From contig CANQYH010000047.1 in assembly GCA_947628025.1 (NCBI GenBank), forward strand, positions 1-14,754: DNA of 14,754 bases, written 5' to 3'. Both the position numbers and the translations under genes were made by a program. This DNA comes from an uncultured Lachnospiraceae bacterium (GTDB lineage: Bacteria; Bacillota; Clostridia; Lachnospirales; Lachnospiraceae). Positions 7,201 to 14,408 of this stretch are shown here, in pieces. Each line of letters begins with the position of its first letter. Position 1 is the stretch's first letter. The notes under the pieces were generated by a model. That model was not told where the DNA came from. It searched no databases and was given only the letters and a program-made list of their open reading frames with translations.

Positions 7201-10200
7201 TCAAGGCACCGAATATCTTTACCATGTAGTGAAGCCCAGCGAGGTTTATAGCCTGACTTCTGAAAGTATAAAGGTACTAGAACCGAGTTCTATAAAGTAT
7301 GGTTATTATTCTTTGTACGTTTGTGACGGGAATAACTTTGGAACAGAAACACAAAGAATTAAAGTTGGCGGTACAGGAGGCGTTAATCCAAAATCGAAAT
7401 CTACTAACACGGTCGCCGCAGTCGATGTCGGTTATCACTATGATCTTTGGAAAGCGTTGTCTCTGAAAAAGGACTGGAATATCGCAGATTCATCCGGGAG
7501 TTCTGAGAATCCTGTGGTATTCGAGGTATCCTATCTCTTAGGCGGGGAATCCGGAACAGCGTCTACGAGTCATTTGTACAAGTATTATACATTGTCTAGC
7601 GCTGGAAATTGGGGGGAGACGGATAATTATCTGCCGGATGCGTCGAGCGGTGCGGTGAAGATCAAGGATTATTATGTTTCTGCGGAGTATTATATCTACG
7701 GCACGAAAGTGTTTATGCATCGGTTTGACAGTCCTGCGGCGGACGATGATCCATATAAGCCGGACAACTCAGACCACTATACATATCCTGATTATGTGGC
7801 GATGGACTGGTATTTTGATTTGAATGAAAACGCTGATAAGATAGTGAACTTGGTTCCGGATTGGAGTGAGGCTGCGAGTTACACTTGGCAGACATTCCCG
7901 GACCTGAATCGGGATGGGGTATCAGACGCTTCAGATCTGGGAGAGATCGGAATGACTGCTGAAAGCGCTATTTACTGGAGAGAAGCGCTTCCGGCAGGCT
8001 CTGACCTTTCCGGCGAAGGTGTGGTTTCGCCCTTTAAGGCAGTGCTGGAGCGTGAGCAGAGGTCTGATGAGAGTACTATTACGATCCACAACTCTGAGAA
8101 TTCCGGGACGATTGAGATCATCAAATATACCGGGGCTATCGAGGACCGCCATTACCTGGAGGGAGCTACTTTCTATATTTATGAAGGGACAAAAGATGAC
8201 GTCAAGAGTGCGATAGCAAATAACACGGCGGCGAGTCTTTTTGTCAGCGGAGCTACGACCCAGGAAGACGGACGAGTCGTTTTCTATGATCTTGATCCGG
8301 AAAAGACCTATACGATCCGTGAGCGCTACGCCCCTGTAGGGTACCGCATCGATGAAGAGTACTATCAGGTTGACCCTGTAAATACGACTTACACGGACGA
8401 AGCGACTCATTACCAGTTCGATGAGGAGAACCATCATTGCAGGTTGTGGATCGCCAACAGCGACAGTAAATTGACGATCCAGAAACGGATCGAGGGACGG
8501 TCCTGGCAGAGTGGCGATACGTTTACTTTCACTGTCGCGCTGGATACAAGCAGGGGAGACGGATCGTCAGACATTGTAGTGAGTGAAAATGAAAAAACCT
8601 TGAATTCTGAGTATGAGGGACTACTTGAAGAATTTAGGAAAAATTTTAATGCAAAAAAGGAAGTTGTTGATAACAGTAACGACTACTATTCAACCAAAAG
8701 CAGTACCGGCAAAATAACTATCAGTACGGATACAAAAGTCTCTAATATATTATTAAATGAGGCTCAAAAGGATACCAGCAGCACGACATGGTCAGAGCCT
8801 ACGTTATGCGGAGTGCCTTTTACGGTCGAGGGTACGTATTATTTTAAGGTCACGGAGAATGAATTGCCCGACTGGTCTACGCTGACGAAATCTCCCCGCG
8901 AATACAGCGTGACCATTGATGTGACCCGAGTAATGAATGACCCTGAGAGCAGCGAAGCGATGTCCCTTACAAATTCACATTTGGAGGCGACGGTTTCCGA
9001 GGTACAGTACAGGGATCTGCTTAGCCGGGACAGCAGCGGTGCTCCCACGTATACGGACAGCAAAATTTATAAAAGTTCATCGCTGCGTTTTACGAATGTT
9101 TATTCAGTTTCAGCCGCGCAGGCGACCCCTTACGGGATTTATAAGGACTTTACCGGCCGCCCAGCTAACGAATGGTTAAATACGGATGTGTTTACGTTTG
9201 TGATTAAGGCTGGAGACGATGCGACAGGCGATGCGCTTGCAAAAAAGCAGATCAAGATTGAGGGTCTGCCGGAGGGCGTTACATGGCAGTCTGGTTTGGA
9301 CGGATACTATTGCGAAGTTAAGATCGGCGGTGAGGATTCGGAGAAAGCGGTTCTCTTCCACCAGATCGATTTTGAGGATATAGAGTTCCCGGTAAAATGG
9401 GTTGATGCTGACGGAAACGTCGTGGAGTCGCCGACTGAAGATCAAATAAATCACAACGAGGTGTCTCTTCAGACATTGCCGGTAACGTATTCTCTCGTTG
9501 TTACGGAGAAAGCGCCGGAGGGCAGTGTGACTTCAGCGGGTTTGGCTCCAGTCTATGAAGGCATTACGTATGATCTGACGCAGTATACACTGGAGATCGA
9601 GCTGAAAAACAGCATTGAGGAAAGCGGCGCTGCTCCTGCTGCCAGCGGAGATCCTGCGGACGGTGAAGTTGATGGTATCATCGATGAGATGATTTTTAGA
9701 TTATATAAAGGTGATACAACAAAAGAACTGGTTGCCGAATGTACGACGGTGCAGACGGTCATTGATGGGAGCCAATGGAAAAAGGATTCAAACTCCGAGG
9801 CCAGGGTAACATGGTGGTACATTGATGCTGATGGTAACCTGCGAAATGGCGCGGACTATAATGATGCGCCCTTTGGAGCGCAGAAGCTGATCCGGAGAGA
9901 GGAAACACACGCATCGGAAGAGAAGCATAAGATGACTTTCAGTAACAGCTACAACGCTTCCTGCACCTGGGAGCCGGAGGTCCAGAAAACGCTGAACGGC
10001 CGCGCGTGGATGGTGAACGACGAGTTCACATTTACGATCGAACGTACTGAAGGTCCGGAAGATGGCGTTACCATGCCAGATCCAGCTTTGGTTACGATTA
10101 CGAAAGATACTCTGGATTATAAAGCTAAATTTGAGCCCCTTACCTTTACTAAACCGGGCAATTATACGTTTAAGGTCACGGAAAGTCATTCTGCTAGCGG

Positions 10201-13200
10201 CATCACGAGTGCGGAGCAAGGTGAGTGTACGGTGACAGTGACCATAGTAGATGAAGGAAAAGGGATTCTGAGACCCGAATTTAGTACGAATATCCTTGGT
10301 GATACGAGTCAAAGTCCTGTCATTCAGTTTACGAACACTTATGCGGACACCGCTCGTCCGTTTGGACTTTCGCTGCAGAAGACCCTAACGGGACGCGAAT
10401 GGGAAAGCGGCGATGCGTTTACGTTTACGATCGAGCCGGACGATGCGGCGAAAGCAGCGATTGAGAACAGAACCATCGTGATGCCAGAGGGGCTGGAGAA
10501 AGACGAAGACGGGAATTATACGGTTACAATCACGAACCGTGATCCAAAAGGAACGGCTGCCGGTATGTTCGAGAAGTCGCTTGGCAATATCCAGATAACG
10601 CAAGGAGCGGAGACTAAGAAGACCTATACATTTACGATCAGGGAGACGGACCTGGAGTCTGATATGAAGTGCGAGTATCCGAATGTGGTACTGACGATTA
10701 CGGTAGAGCGAAAGACAGCGTTAGGCTCAGGTTTGCCTGCCGGTACGTTGGATGTGACCGCGACCTATGCCTATTTATCATCATCGGGCGACACTTCTGG
10801 ATCCAGCGATCCCGTCAGCACCCAGCTCACGATCCCGTTTACCAACGTCTACGCACCGTCGGAGGAGGGCTATACGATCACAAAGACGCAGTCCATAAAC
10901 GGCGAAGAGAGCACGGGTGAAAAACAGTTTGTCAAGGCTGAAGACCAGGTGAAGTACGAGATTACGGTGAAGAATATCGGGACCGGCCTGCTGAGGAATC
11001 TGGTGATCACAGATCCTGTGCCCGATGGTCTGATCGTGGATTCAACTTCGATCTCCGATTCCGGCATGATGGATCCGGAGACCGGAGAGGACAGGACGAT
11101 TACCTGGAAGATTCCGAGTCTGGCGGCAGGTGAGACTGTGACGTGCAGCTTTACGGTAACCGTACCGAACGAGCCGGTAAACGGTGTCTGGAAGAATATT
11201 GCATCCGTGAGAGTCGGCGACAACAAGCCGAAAGAATCTACGCCGGTAGAGATTGAAAAACGTGTGGTGTCCAAGGAGGCAAGCGTTAATAACGACAGCG
11301 TGAAAGTCGGAGATACGTTTACTTACACGATTCATTGGGCTAACAGCACGGACGGCGAGGCGGATGTGATCATTACGGATACGCTGGAGGATGGGCTGGA
11401 TTTTGTCAGCGCGAGGTATCAATACGGCAAGAATAAGGATGATGTGCTGGTAGCGACGCCCGGAAACGCTTCGGTGAAGCATGAGGAGCCGGGAAGTAGC
11501 CGCAGTCTTGCTCTGGAAGCGCAGAGTAAGGTATTCCGCCAGTCGTCGGCGGCAGACGGAAAAGAGAATGAGCCGTCCGCATCTCCGGAGAGCTCTGAGA
11601 ATGGCGGGTCGAAATTGCCGCCTGCGACGCCTGGAGATACCGGAGAGCCTGTGTCGCCGCGGCCCGCGACGCCTGGAGATACGGCGGAGCCGGAAAGCAC
11701 GGAATCGTCCTCCTCCGCTACCCGGACGCTGGGATCCAGGATGGCGAGGCTCAGAGAATATCTGACGAGTGCGCCCGAGGTATTAGAAGAGATCAAGTAT
11801 GATGAAACTACCAAAACGGTGACTTGGACTTTGCATAAGCGTCCAGAGAGTTCAGAAGGCGACGTCATACTGGAGGTTCGTGTCAACAAGAAAGCCGGTT
11901 ATCAGATCAAGAATACGGCGCATGTTGTAAATAAAAAAGAGGGTGAGCCGGAAGATCCGGGCGTCGATACGAACGAAGTGGTTACAAAAGTAGTTAAGGA
12001 ACTTACGATCGAAAAGAGCCAGAAAGTAAACAACGAGCCGCAGCTGTCGGGCGCCTCCGTAGAGTCGGGAGATGTGGTGACATATGAGCTTACGGTTACA
12101 AATAATGGCAAAGAGCCTGTGTCCGGCGCGGAAGTCAAGGATACGGTTCCGGACGGCCTGATTCTGCTGAAAGATACGATTAGCGAGGGGGGCATATTAG
12201 ACAGCGACGGAAAAACGATCGTCTGGACGATCACGGAGCCGTTGGGAGCAAATGAGAGCGTAACGCTGAGTTTCCAGGTAGAAGTGCCGGAAGTGGACGA
12301 GAGCCATACCTGGACAAATGTGGCATATGTGAAGACCGGAGACGATCCGGAAGAATGGAAGCCGTCGGATTCCGTAGAGATCACGGAAGAGGTGACGACG
12401 CCACCGCCGGTTATCCCGTCCTCCGATGTTTCCGTAACGAAGACCCAGAGCGTGAACGGCGTTCCGGCGGCGGAAGTGAAAGCAGGGGATAGGGTCACAT
12501 ATGAGCTGACGGTAACAAACAGCGGTAAAGGAGACGCCGCGCAGGTCGAGGTCAGGGACACGGTTCCCGCAGGACTGATCCTGGATGAGGCATCGATCAC
12601 AGAGGGCGGTGTATTGACAGAGGAAAAGAACTCGGCCGGCGAGACGGTCCAGACGATTACCTGGACAGTGAAAGATCTGGCTGCGGGCCAGAGCGTGACC
12701 CTCGAGTTTACGGTCAAAGTTCCCGCGGTGACCCGGACGACGACCTGGACGAATGTCGCCGCGATCTCGATTGATGACGACGGCGATCCGGATACGCCTC
12801 CGGAAGAGAAAAAGTCCAACGATGTCGTTCTGAAAGAAGAACCGGAGAAAGAGCCGGAAAAAGACCCGGAGAAAGACCGCTCCGAAGTTTCCGTAACGAA
12901 GACCCAGAGCGTGAACGGCGTTCCCGCGACGGAACCGGCGGAAGTGAAAGCAGGGGATACGGTCACATATGAACTGACGGTAACAAACAGCGGCAAAGGA
13001 ACTGCCGCGCAGGTCGAGGTCAGGGACACGGTTCCTGCGGGCCTGATCCTGAATGAAAATTCGATCAAACCGGCCGGCAAATTGACAGAGGAAACGGCGG
13101 CCGGCGAGACGGTCCGGACGATTACCTGGACGGTGGAAGACCTGGCGGCGGGCGAGAGCGTGACTTTCACATTTACGGTCGAAGTTCCCGCGGTGACCCG

Positions 13201-14128
13201 GACGACGGAATGGAGGAATGTCGCCGCGATCTCGATTGACGACGACGGCGATCCGGAAACGCCTCCGGAAGAGAAAAAGTCCAACGAAGTCGTTCTGGAA
13301 GAAGAGCTGGAGAAAGAACCGGGAAAAGAGCCGGAGAAAGACCGCTCCGATGTTTCCGTAACAAAGGCCCAGAGCGTGAACGGCGTTCTCGCGACGGAAC
13401 CGGCGGAAGTGAAAGCAGGGGATACGGTCACATATGAACTGACGGTAACAAACAGCGGCAAAGGAGACGCCGCGCAGGTCGAGGTCAGGGACACGGTTCC
13501 CGCAGGACTGATCCTGGATGAGGATTCGATCACAGAGGGCGGCGTACTGACAGAAGAGACGGACGCGGCCGGCGGGACGGTCCGGACAATTACCTGGACG
13601 GTGGAAGACCTGGCTGCGAACGAGAGCGTGACCCTCGCGTTTACGGTCGAAGTTCCCACGGTGACCCGGAAACGCCTCCGGAAGAGAAAAAGTCCAACGA
13701 GGTCGTTCTGGAGGAGCCGGGACCGGAGCCCGATCAGCCGGGACCGGATGAATCGAGACCGGAACCGTCAGAGTCGGATGAGCCGGACCGGTCTGAACCG
13801 GAAACCGACGGTCCGGAGGAATCCGAGCCTGAGACGACCCAGGCGCCGGCAGAGACGACGCCGGAGACGCTGCCGTCGGAGAGCCCGTCGGAATCCGAAA
13901 GTCCGTCCGAATCCGAGGGCCCGTCCGAATCGGAGACGGCAGGTCCCGCGGAGGCGGTTCCCTCTCAGCCGGAGTCTTCCGATGAGACGGTTGCGCCGGA
14001 AGAGAGTTCCCAGATCCCGCTGGAGCGTGATTATTCGGATCTGCCGACCGTGCTTCCGGATCCCAACGACCCGGAGAGCCCGGAGTATATCACGATCCTG
14101 GAAGACGGTGTGCCGAGGAGCTACATGA
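4283..14128 (+). CDS. Giant surface adhesin with Cna-B, FctA and DUF11 repeats; both ends frameshifted as sequenced
   Basis: The uninterrupted frame is 3281 codons. Residues 1-33 (from ATG 4283) and everything after 13668 are out-of-frame readings; the real body is 4392-13668. Numbering from 4283: a head without a recognised fold (about 35-500, including SLIAAWDITVFN and GRTYADYLALQMYPK); an FlgD-like Ig segment with WDGKDADGKEIPAGVY (about 505-610); more unassigned sequence; an SdrD-B-like domain (871-1055); a Cna-B/SpaA domain (1274-1393); about four FctA pilin-type domains (1395-2190), each opening with a Lys-containing K-x-x-x-GR-x-W-like motif and most closing with FTN-x-Y; then DUF11 domains to the end. 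Cna-B and FctA domains are known to form internal Lys-Asn isopeptide bonds. The product would be a long cell-wall-anchored stalk. A strong site (GAGGAGG, 4272-4278) fits the secreted start at 4287 (8 nt) better than 4283 (4 nt). Restoring one G at 4382-4388 and 55 bp at 13670 joins signal peptide, body and anchor into one 3361-residue protein ending at 14316. Confidence 0.88.
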   Translation: MYEKVDEVAQDGVVISRPVSDSTDGLRPDACVCGGVTEKGGGAGSTVPDSECEFNDAQKNGIDGIAYEDWDEACRPYLRWIFGNSFGGLEAKNQFHVYAEAGDTICLGSNIYNAGYDLDGKSLTNGYKIAKFSYPVVTYNTGSAGEDLENQVRDTNSGRTKTTTKYGVIINNSSRYIYAKFGESEYRYHRVEGHTVKIYSGKDNSTEDITTYDLINKAECEQGTCSCPTDLLTESKHNDKDSVDIVMYAPDGTPSPIDIRNSDGYTTGYISSPEVEYAARLLAYEDGEYKGTFEYGKSEVAEYTPYTYEVLKTGIYTFEFRPFDGAGNADTGTGRLRSEQWPKAENGCVEPGANNTGDYGSLIAAWDITVFNEEHEKKPGRTYADYLALQMYPKSGSTGIMDTYHILTSDSYIYTMSFNNATPYTYNFFSNNRGLIDIATSDTLYKSVKDINNKNQFNRMGVTYNYPGGAADDELVKNFHIFFEHPSKDLKGVLYEKPLAPEPATNVKFEGKVIKEDGSEVTGAYVGQGGYFSFDVGNASTATLRLEFTQEGEEEPKTVEISGVVTPNSKNYFYWDGKDADGKEIPAGVYKAENIKYTVTTKAGEIHFPIFDMEHANGGITFTRESHIFDSNGEQLDTESSIYELTKHAVYYDDTAIYYGENAASTGLSEGDVTGLADTNDSPALTSAIIKKFFSENKDSGRYWLYYNMLNGTYTYNTSTEKTYAGGEAIVRNDVSNYVEKNALRVGDHSHTNNSISFFKEEIQDDGSLVYNVRTYMDLTEEEKQLLQYLDSKKHPVAKSNADGNAINAAIKKSGSTGSGEEVVPDSRNSGFGQTVTDYAIVDFWTFIPSRPITGMLKETEQIEIIEEENSFSLIGRVFYDAQKSGETGYGTFNSETDHDRLLKDVTVELYVKSDDTGRQEGKNYATYEAGKLKKLEEGSAWPSGTTVYELMKRAKTDLLGKYVFTGLKYDPDQGTEYLYHVVKPSEVYSLTSESIKVLEPSSIKYGYYSLYVCDGNNFGTETQRIKVGGTGGVNPKSKSTNTVAAVDVGYHYDLWKALSLKKDWNIADSSGSSENPVVFEVSYLLGGESGTASTSHLYKYYTLSSAGNWGETDNYLPDASSGAVKIKDYYVSAEYYIYGTKVFMHRFDSPAADDDPYKPDNSDHYTYPDYVAMDWYFDLNENADKIVNLVPDWSEAASYTWQTFPDLNRDGVSDASDLGEIGMTAESAIYWREALPAGSDLSGEGVVSPFKAVLEREQRSDESTITIHNSENSGTIEIIKYTGAIEDRHYLEGATFYIYEGTKDDVKSAIANNTAASLFVSGATTQEDGRVVFYDLDPEKTYTIRERYAPVGYRIDEEYYQVDPVNTTYTDEATHYQFDEENHHCRLWIANSDSKLTIQKRIEGRSWQSGDTFTFTVALDTSRGDGSSDIVVSENEKTLNSEYEGLLEEFRKNFNAKKEVVDNSNDYYSTKSSTGKITISTDTKVSNILLNEAQKDTSSTTWSEPTLCGVPFTVEGTYYFKVTENELPDWSTLTKSPREYSVTIDVTRVMNDPESSEAMSLTNSHLEATVSEVQYRDLLSRDSSGAPTYTDSKIYKSSSLRFTNVYSVSAAQATPYGIYKDFTGRPANEWLNTDVFTFVIKAGDDATGDALAKKQIKIEGLPEGVTWQSGLDGYYCEVKIGGEDSEKAVLFHQIDFEDIEFPVKWVDADGNVVESPTEDQINHNEVSLQTLPVTYSLVVTEKAPEGSVTSAGLAPVYEGITYDLTQYTLEIELKNSIEESGAAPAASGDPADGEVDGIIDEMIFRLYKGDTTKELVAECTTVQTVIDGSQWKKDSNSEARVTWWYIDADGNLRNGADYNDAPFGAQKLIRREETHASEEKHKMTFSNSYNASCTWEPEVQKTLNGRAWMVNDEFTFTIERTEGPEDGVTMPDPALVTITKDTLDYKAKFEPLTFTKPGNYTFKVTESHSASGITSAEQGECTVTVTIVDEGKGILRPEFSTNILGDTSQSPVIQFTNTYADTARPFGLSLQKTLTGREWESGDAFTFTIEPDDAAKAAIENRTIVMPEGLEKDEDGNYTVTITNRDPKGTAAGMFEKSLGNIQITQGAETKKTYTFTIRETDLESDMKCEYPNVVLTITVERKTALGSGLPAGTLDVTATYAYLSSSGDTSGSSDPVSTQLTIPFTNVYAPSEEGYTITKTQSINGEESTGEKQFVKAEDQVKYEITVKNIGTGLLRNLVITDPVPDGLIVDSTSISDSGMMDPETGEDRTITWKIPSLAAGETVTCSFTVTVPNEPVNGVWKNIASVRVGDNKPKESTPVEIEKRVVSKEASVNNDSVKVGDTFTYTIHWANSTDGEADVIITDTLEDGLDFVSARYQYGKNKDDVLVATPGNASVKHEEPGSSRSLALEAQSKVFRQSSAADGKENEPSASPESSENGGSKLPPATPGDTGEPVSPRPATPGDTAEPESTESSSSATRTLGSRMARLREYLTSAPEVLEEIKYDETTKTVTWTLHKRPESSEGDVILEVRVNKKAGYQIKNTAHVVNKKEGEPEDPGVDTNEVVTKVVKELTIEKSQKVNNEPQLSGASVESGDVVTYELTVTNNGKEPVSGAEVKDTVPDGLILLKDTISEGGILDSDGKTIVWTITEPLGANESVTLSFQVEVPEVDESHTWTNVAYVKTGDDPEEWKPSDSVEITEEVTTPPPVIPSSDVSVTKTQSVNGVPAAEVKAGDRVTYELTVTNSGKGDAAQVEVRDTVPAGLILDEASITEGGVLTEEKNSAGETVQTITWTVKDLAAGQSVTLEFTVKVPAVTRTTTWTNVAAISIDDDGDPDTPPEEKKSNDVVLKEEPEKEPEKDPEKDRSEVSVTKTQSVNGVPATEPAEVKAGDTVTYELTVTNSGKGTAAQVEVRDTVPAGLILNENSIKPAGKLTEETAAGETVRTITWTVEDLAAGESVTFTFTVEVPAVTRTTEWRNVAAISIDDDGDPETPPEEKKSNEVVLEEELEKEPGKEPEKDRSDVSVTKAQSVNGVLATEPAEVKAGDTVTYELTVTNSGKGDAAQVEVRDTVPAGLILDEDSITEGGVLTEETDAAGGTVRTITWTVEDLAANESVTLAFTVEVPTVTRKRLRKRKSPTRSFWRSRDRSPISRDRMNRDRNRQSRMSRTGLNRKPTVRRNPSLRRPRRRQRRRRRRCRRRARRNPKVRPNPRARPNRRRQVPRRRFPLSRSLPMRRLRRKRVPRSRWSVIIRICRPCFRIPTTRRARSISRSWKTVCRGAT
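4287..4391 (+). pseudogene. Signal peptide of the giant adhesin, out of frame with its body
   Basis: From ATG 4287 the sequence reads MRKSMKLRRMASSFLALCL, then a hydrophobic core and an AxA-like ending (PVSAGG), then TAA at 4389-4391. This is a textbook Sec signal peptide: Arg/Lys-rich start, hydrophobic segment and small residues at the cleavage site. It carries the better-spaced ribosome site. The frame is lost in the run of seven G at 4382-4388. With eight G it would continue as AGGGVTEKGGG straight into the adhesin body. Confidence 0.85.
4382..4388 (+). repeat. Seven-G homopolymer at the signal peptide/adhesin junction
   Basis: The run lies between GTCTGC and TAACGG. It is the point where the signal peptide frame and the adhesin frame part: seven G gives a stop (TAA), while eight G (or five) gives read-through. 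Homopolymeric G tracts are known phase-variation switches, and are also a common site of sequencing error. Confidence 0.8.
6893..7445 (+). other. SdrD-B-like domain of the adhesin
   Basis: The segment opens FSLIGRVFYDAQKSG, has LLKDVTVELYVKSDDTG and TDLLGKYVFTGL, and closes with VAAVDVGYHYD. This is the pattern of SdrD B / Cna-B-like prealbumin domains used as spacers in Gram-positive adhesins. It is larger than usual because of an insertion between the second and third strands. Confidence 0.6.
7901..7939 (+). other. EF-hand/dockerin-like calcium loop in the adhesin
   Basis: The residues DLNRDGVSDASDL carry Asp/Asn at loop positions 1, 3, 5, 9 and 12 and Gly at 6, the calcium-binding pattern of EF-hand and dockerin loops. 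A second paired loop is not seen, so a full dockerin is unlikely. Confidence 0.4.
8102..8461 (+). other. Cna-B/SpaA-type prealbumin domain of the adhesin
   Basis: It begins SGTIEIIKYTGAIEDRHYLEGATFYIYEG, continues with GRVVFYDLDPEKTYTIRERYAPVGY and ends LWIANSDS. The early Lys in IIKY, the Glu in TIRE and the Asn in IANS sit where isopeptide-forming residues usually lie in this fold (family knowledge). The neighbouring FctA domains follow directly. Confidence 0.75.
8465..10860 (+). other. Tandem FctA (pilin isopeptide) domains of the adhesin
   Basis: Four copies can be traced: from about 8465 (IQKRIEGRSWQSGDTFTF, ending RFTNVY near 9103); from about 9131 (IYKDFTGRPANEWLNTD, ending LKNS near 9610, with a partial extra unit ending FSNSY near 9956); from about 9968 (VQKTLNGRAWMVNDEFTF, ending QFTNTY near 10339); and from about 10361 (LQKTLTGREWESGDAFTF, ending PFTNVY near 10852). 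Most contain a Y-x-F-x-V/I-x-E strand (YYFKVTE, YTFKVTE, YTFTIRE) whose Glu is the usual catalyst. The copies are diverged in DNA, unlike the later DUF11 repeats. Confidence 0.72.
10871..12420 (+). other. Three diverged DUF11 domains, the second split by a low-complexity insert
   Basis: DUF11 unit 1 (about 10871-11270) has VKYEITVKNIGTG and VPDGLI. Unit 2 (about 11272-11990) has FTYTIHWANSTDGEADVIITDTLEDGL, then is interrupted at about 11480-11776 by a Glu/Pro/Ser-rich insert containing PATPGDT twice, and resumes at VLEEIKYDETTKTVTWTL. Unit 3 (about 11995-12420) has VTYELTVTNNGKEPVSGAEVKDTVPDGLI. These extracellular domains usually serve as stalk repeats. Confidence 0.7.
11624..11682 (+). repeat. 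Duplicated 17-mer encoding ATPGDT in the DUF11 insert
   Basis: GCGACGCCTGGAGATAC occurs at 11624-11640 and again at 11666-11682, 42 bp apart (14 codons, in frame). It encodes the repeated P-A-T-P-G-D-T motif of a flexible linker. Confidence 0.75.
12425..13722 (+). repeat. Three near-identical tandem DUF11 repeats; the last carries a 55-bp deletion
   Basis: Unit A is 12425-12883 (459 bp), unit B is 12884-13348 (465 bp), and unit C starts at 13349. Each opens D/E-V-S-V-T-K and shares VKAGDxVTYELTVTNSGKG and VRDTVPAGLIL; A and B end with AISIDDDGDP and PPEEKKSN. Long stretches are identical in DNA, so the array is prone to recombination and to assembly collapse. Unit C lacks the part between CCGGA (13198-13202 in unit B) and the next CCGGA (13253-13257), leaving a single CCGGA at 13666-13670. 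The same two CCGGA sites are also 55 bp apart in unit A. Confidence 0.9.
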
Positions 14129-14316
14129 AAGTCTGGAATCCGGAGACGCAGCAGTACGAGTACATTCCGGAAGAAGAAGTTCCGATGGCGTGGGAGACCC
14201 CGAAGACCGGCGACGATCAGGAGATCGGCAGGTGGCTGATGATGGCGGCCTGCGCGCTGGCAGGCATGGGCCTGGCCGGATTTCCGGCGTTCCGCAGGAG
14301 GAGAGAGGAAGAATAA
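13669..14316 (+). pseudogene. Stalk and cell-wall anchor of the giant adhesin, in a different frame from the body
   Basis: In this frame the sequence first completes the DUF11 repeat (ETPPEEKKSNEVVLEE), then runs through a Pro/Glu/Ser-rich stalk with repeated SESPSESESPSESEGPSESE-like text, then an ordered segment (LPDPNDPESPEYITILEDG, MKVWNPETQQYEYIPEEE). It ends with the sortase motif TPKTG (14197-14211), a hydrophobic stretch (WLMMAACALAGMGLAG) and the charged tail RRRREEE. This is a complete cell-wall sorting signal. It has no start of its own and is reached only if the 55 bp missing from the last repeat are restored. In the current body frame the same DNA instead reads as an Arg-rich tail ending at 14128. 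Confidence 0.88.
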
Positions 14317-14327
14317 AATAGTATAAG

Positions 14328-14340
14328 CCCCGCTGCGGGG
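14328..14340 (+). other. Short GC hairpin after the adhesin stop codon
   Basis: CCCCG-CTG-CGGGG is a perfect 5-bp stem with a 3-nt loop, 11 nt after the stop. The bases that follow (TGTAAAAGC) contain no T-run, so termination here would be weak. Confidence 0.4.
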
Positions 14341-14351
14341 TGTAAAAGCAC

Positions 14352-14408
14352 TCGAAAAGCCGCCGAAGCATAAACTACATTAAGTTTTGCTTTCAGGTGG
14401 CTTTTCGA
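14352..14408 (+). promoter_or_regulatory. Long stem-loop ending at the sigma factor start codon
   Basis: TCGAAAAGCCGCC (14352-14364) pairs with GGTGGCTTTTCGA (14396-14408) over 13 bp with one G-U pair. The interior extends it (GAAGC with GCTTT, AAACT with AGTTT). The probable ribosome site of the next gene, AGGTGG (14395-14400), lies within the 3' arm, and the stem ends one base before the TTG start. It could hold back translation of the sigma factor, or act as a weak terminator for the adhesin (GGC followed by four T). Confidence 0.55.

Noticed and set aside
11902..13659. 585-codon open frame on the minus strand opposite the DUF11 repeats
   Set aside because: Its Ser/Thr/Val-rich, repetitive product mirrors the repeat array and the codon bias of the sense strand. 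It has no domain and no credible ribosome site.
12425..13722. CRISPR-like regular repeats
   Set aside because: Units are about 460 bp, coding and in frame; they are protein domain duplications.
13670..14128. Arg-rich tail of the adhesin frame as a nucleic-acid-binding domain
   Set aside because: The same DNA in the next frame encodes the Pro/Glu/Ser stalk and sorting signal, and comparison with the previous repeats shows the 55-bp deletion that causes the shift.
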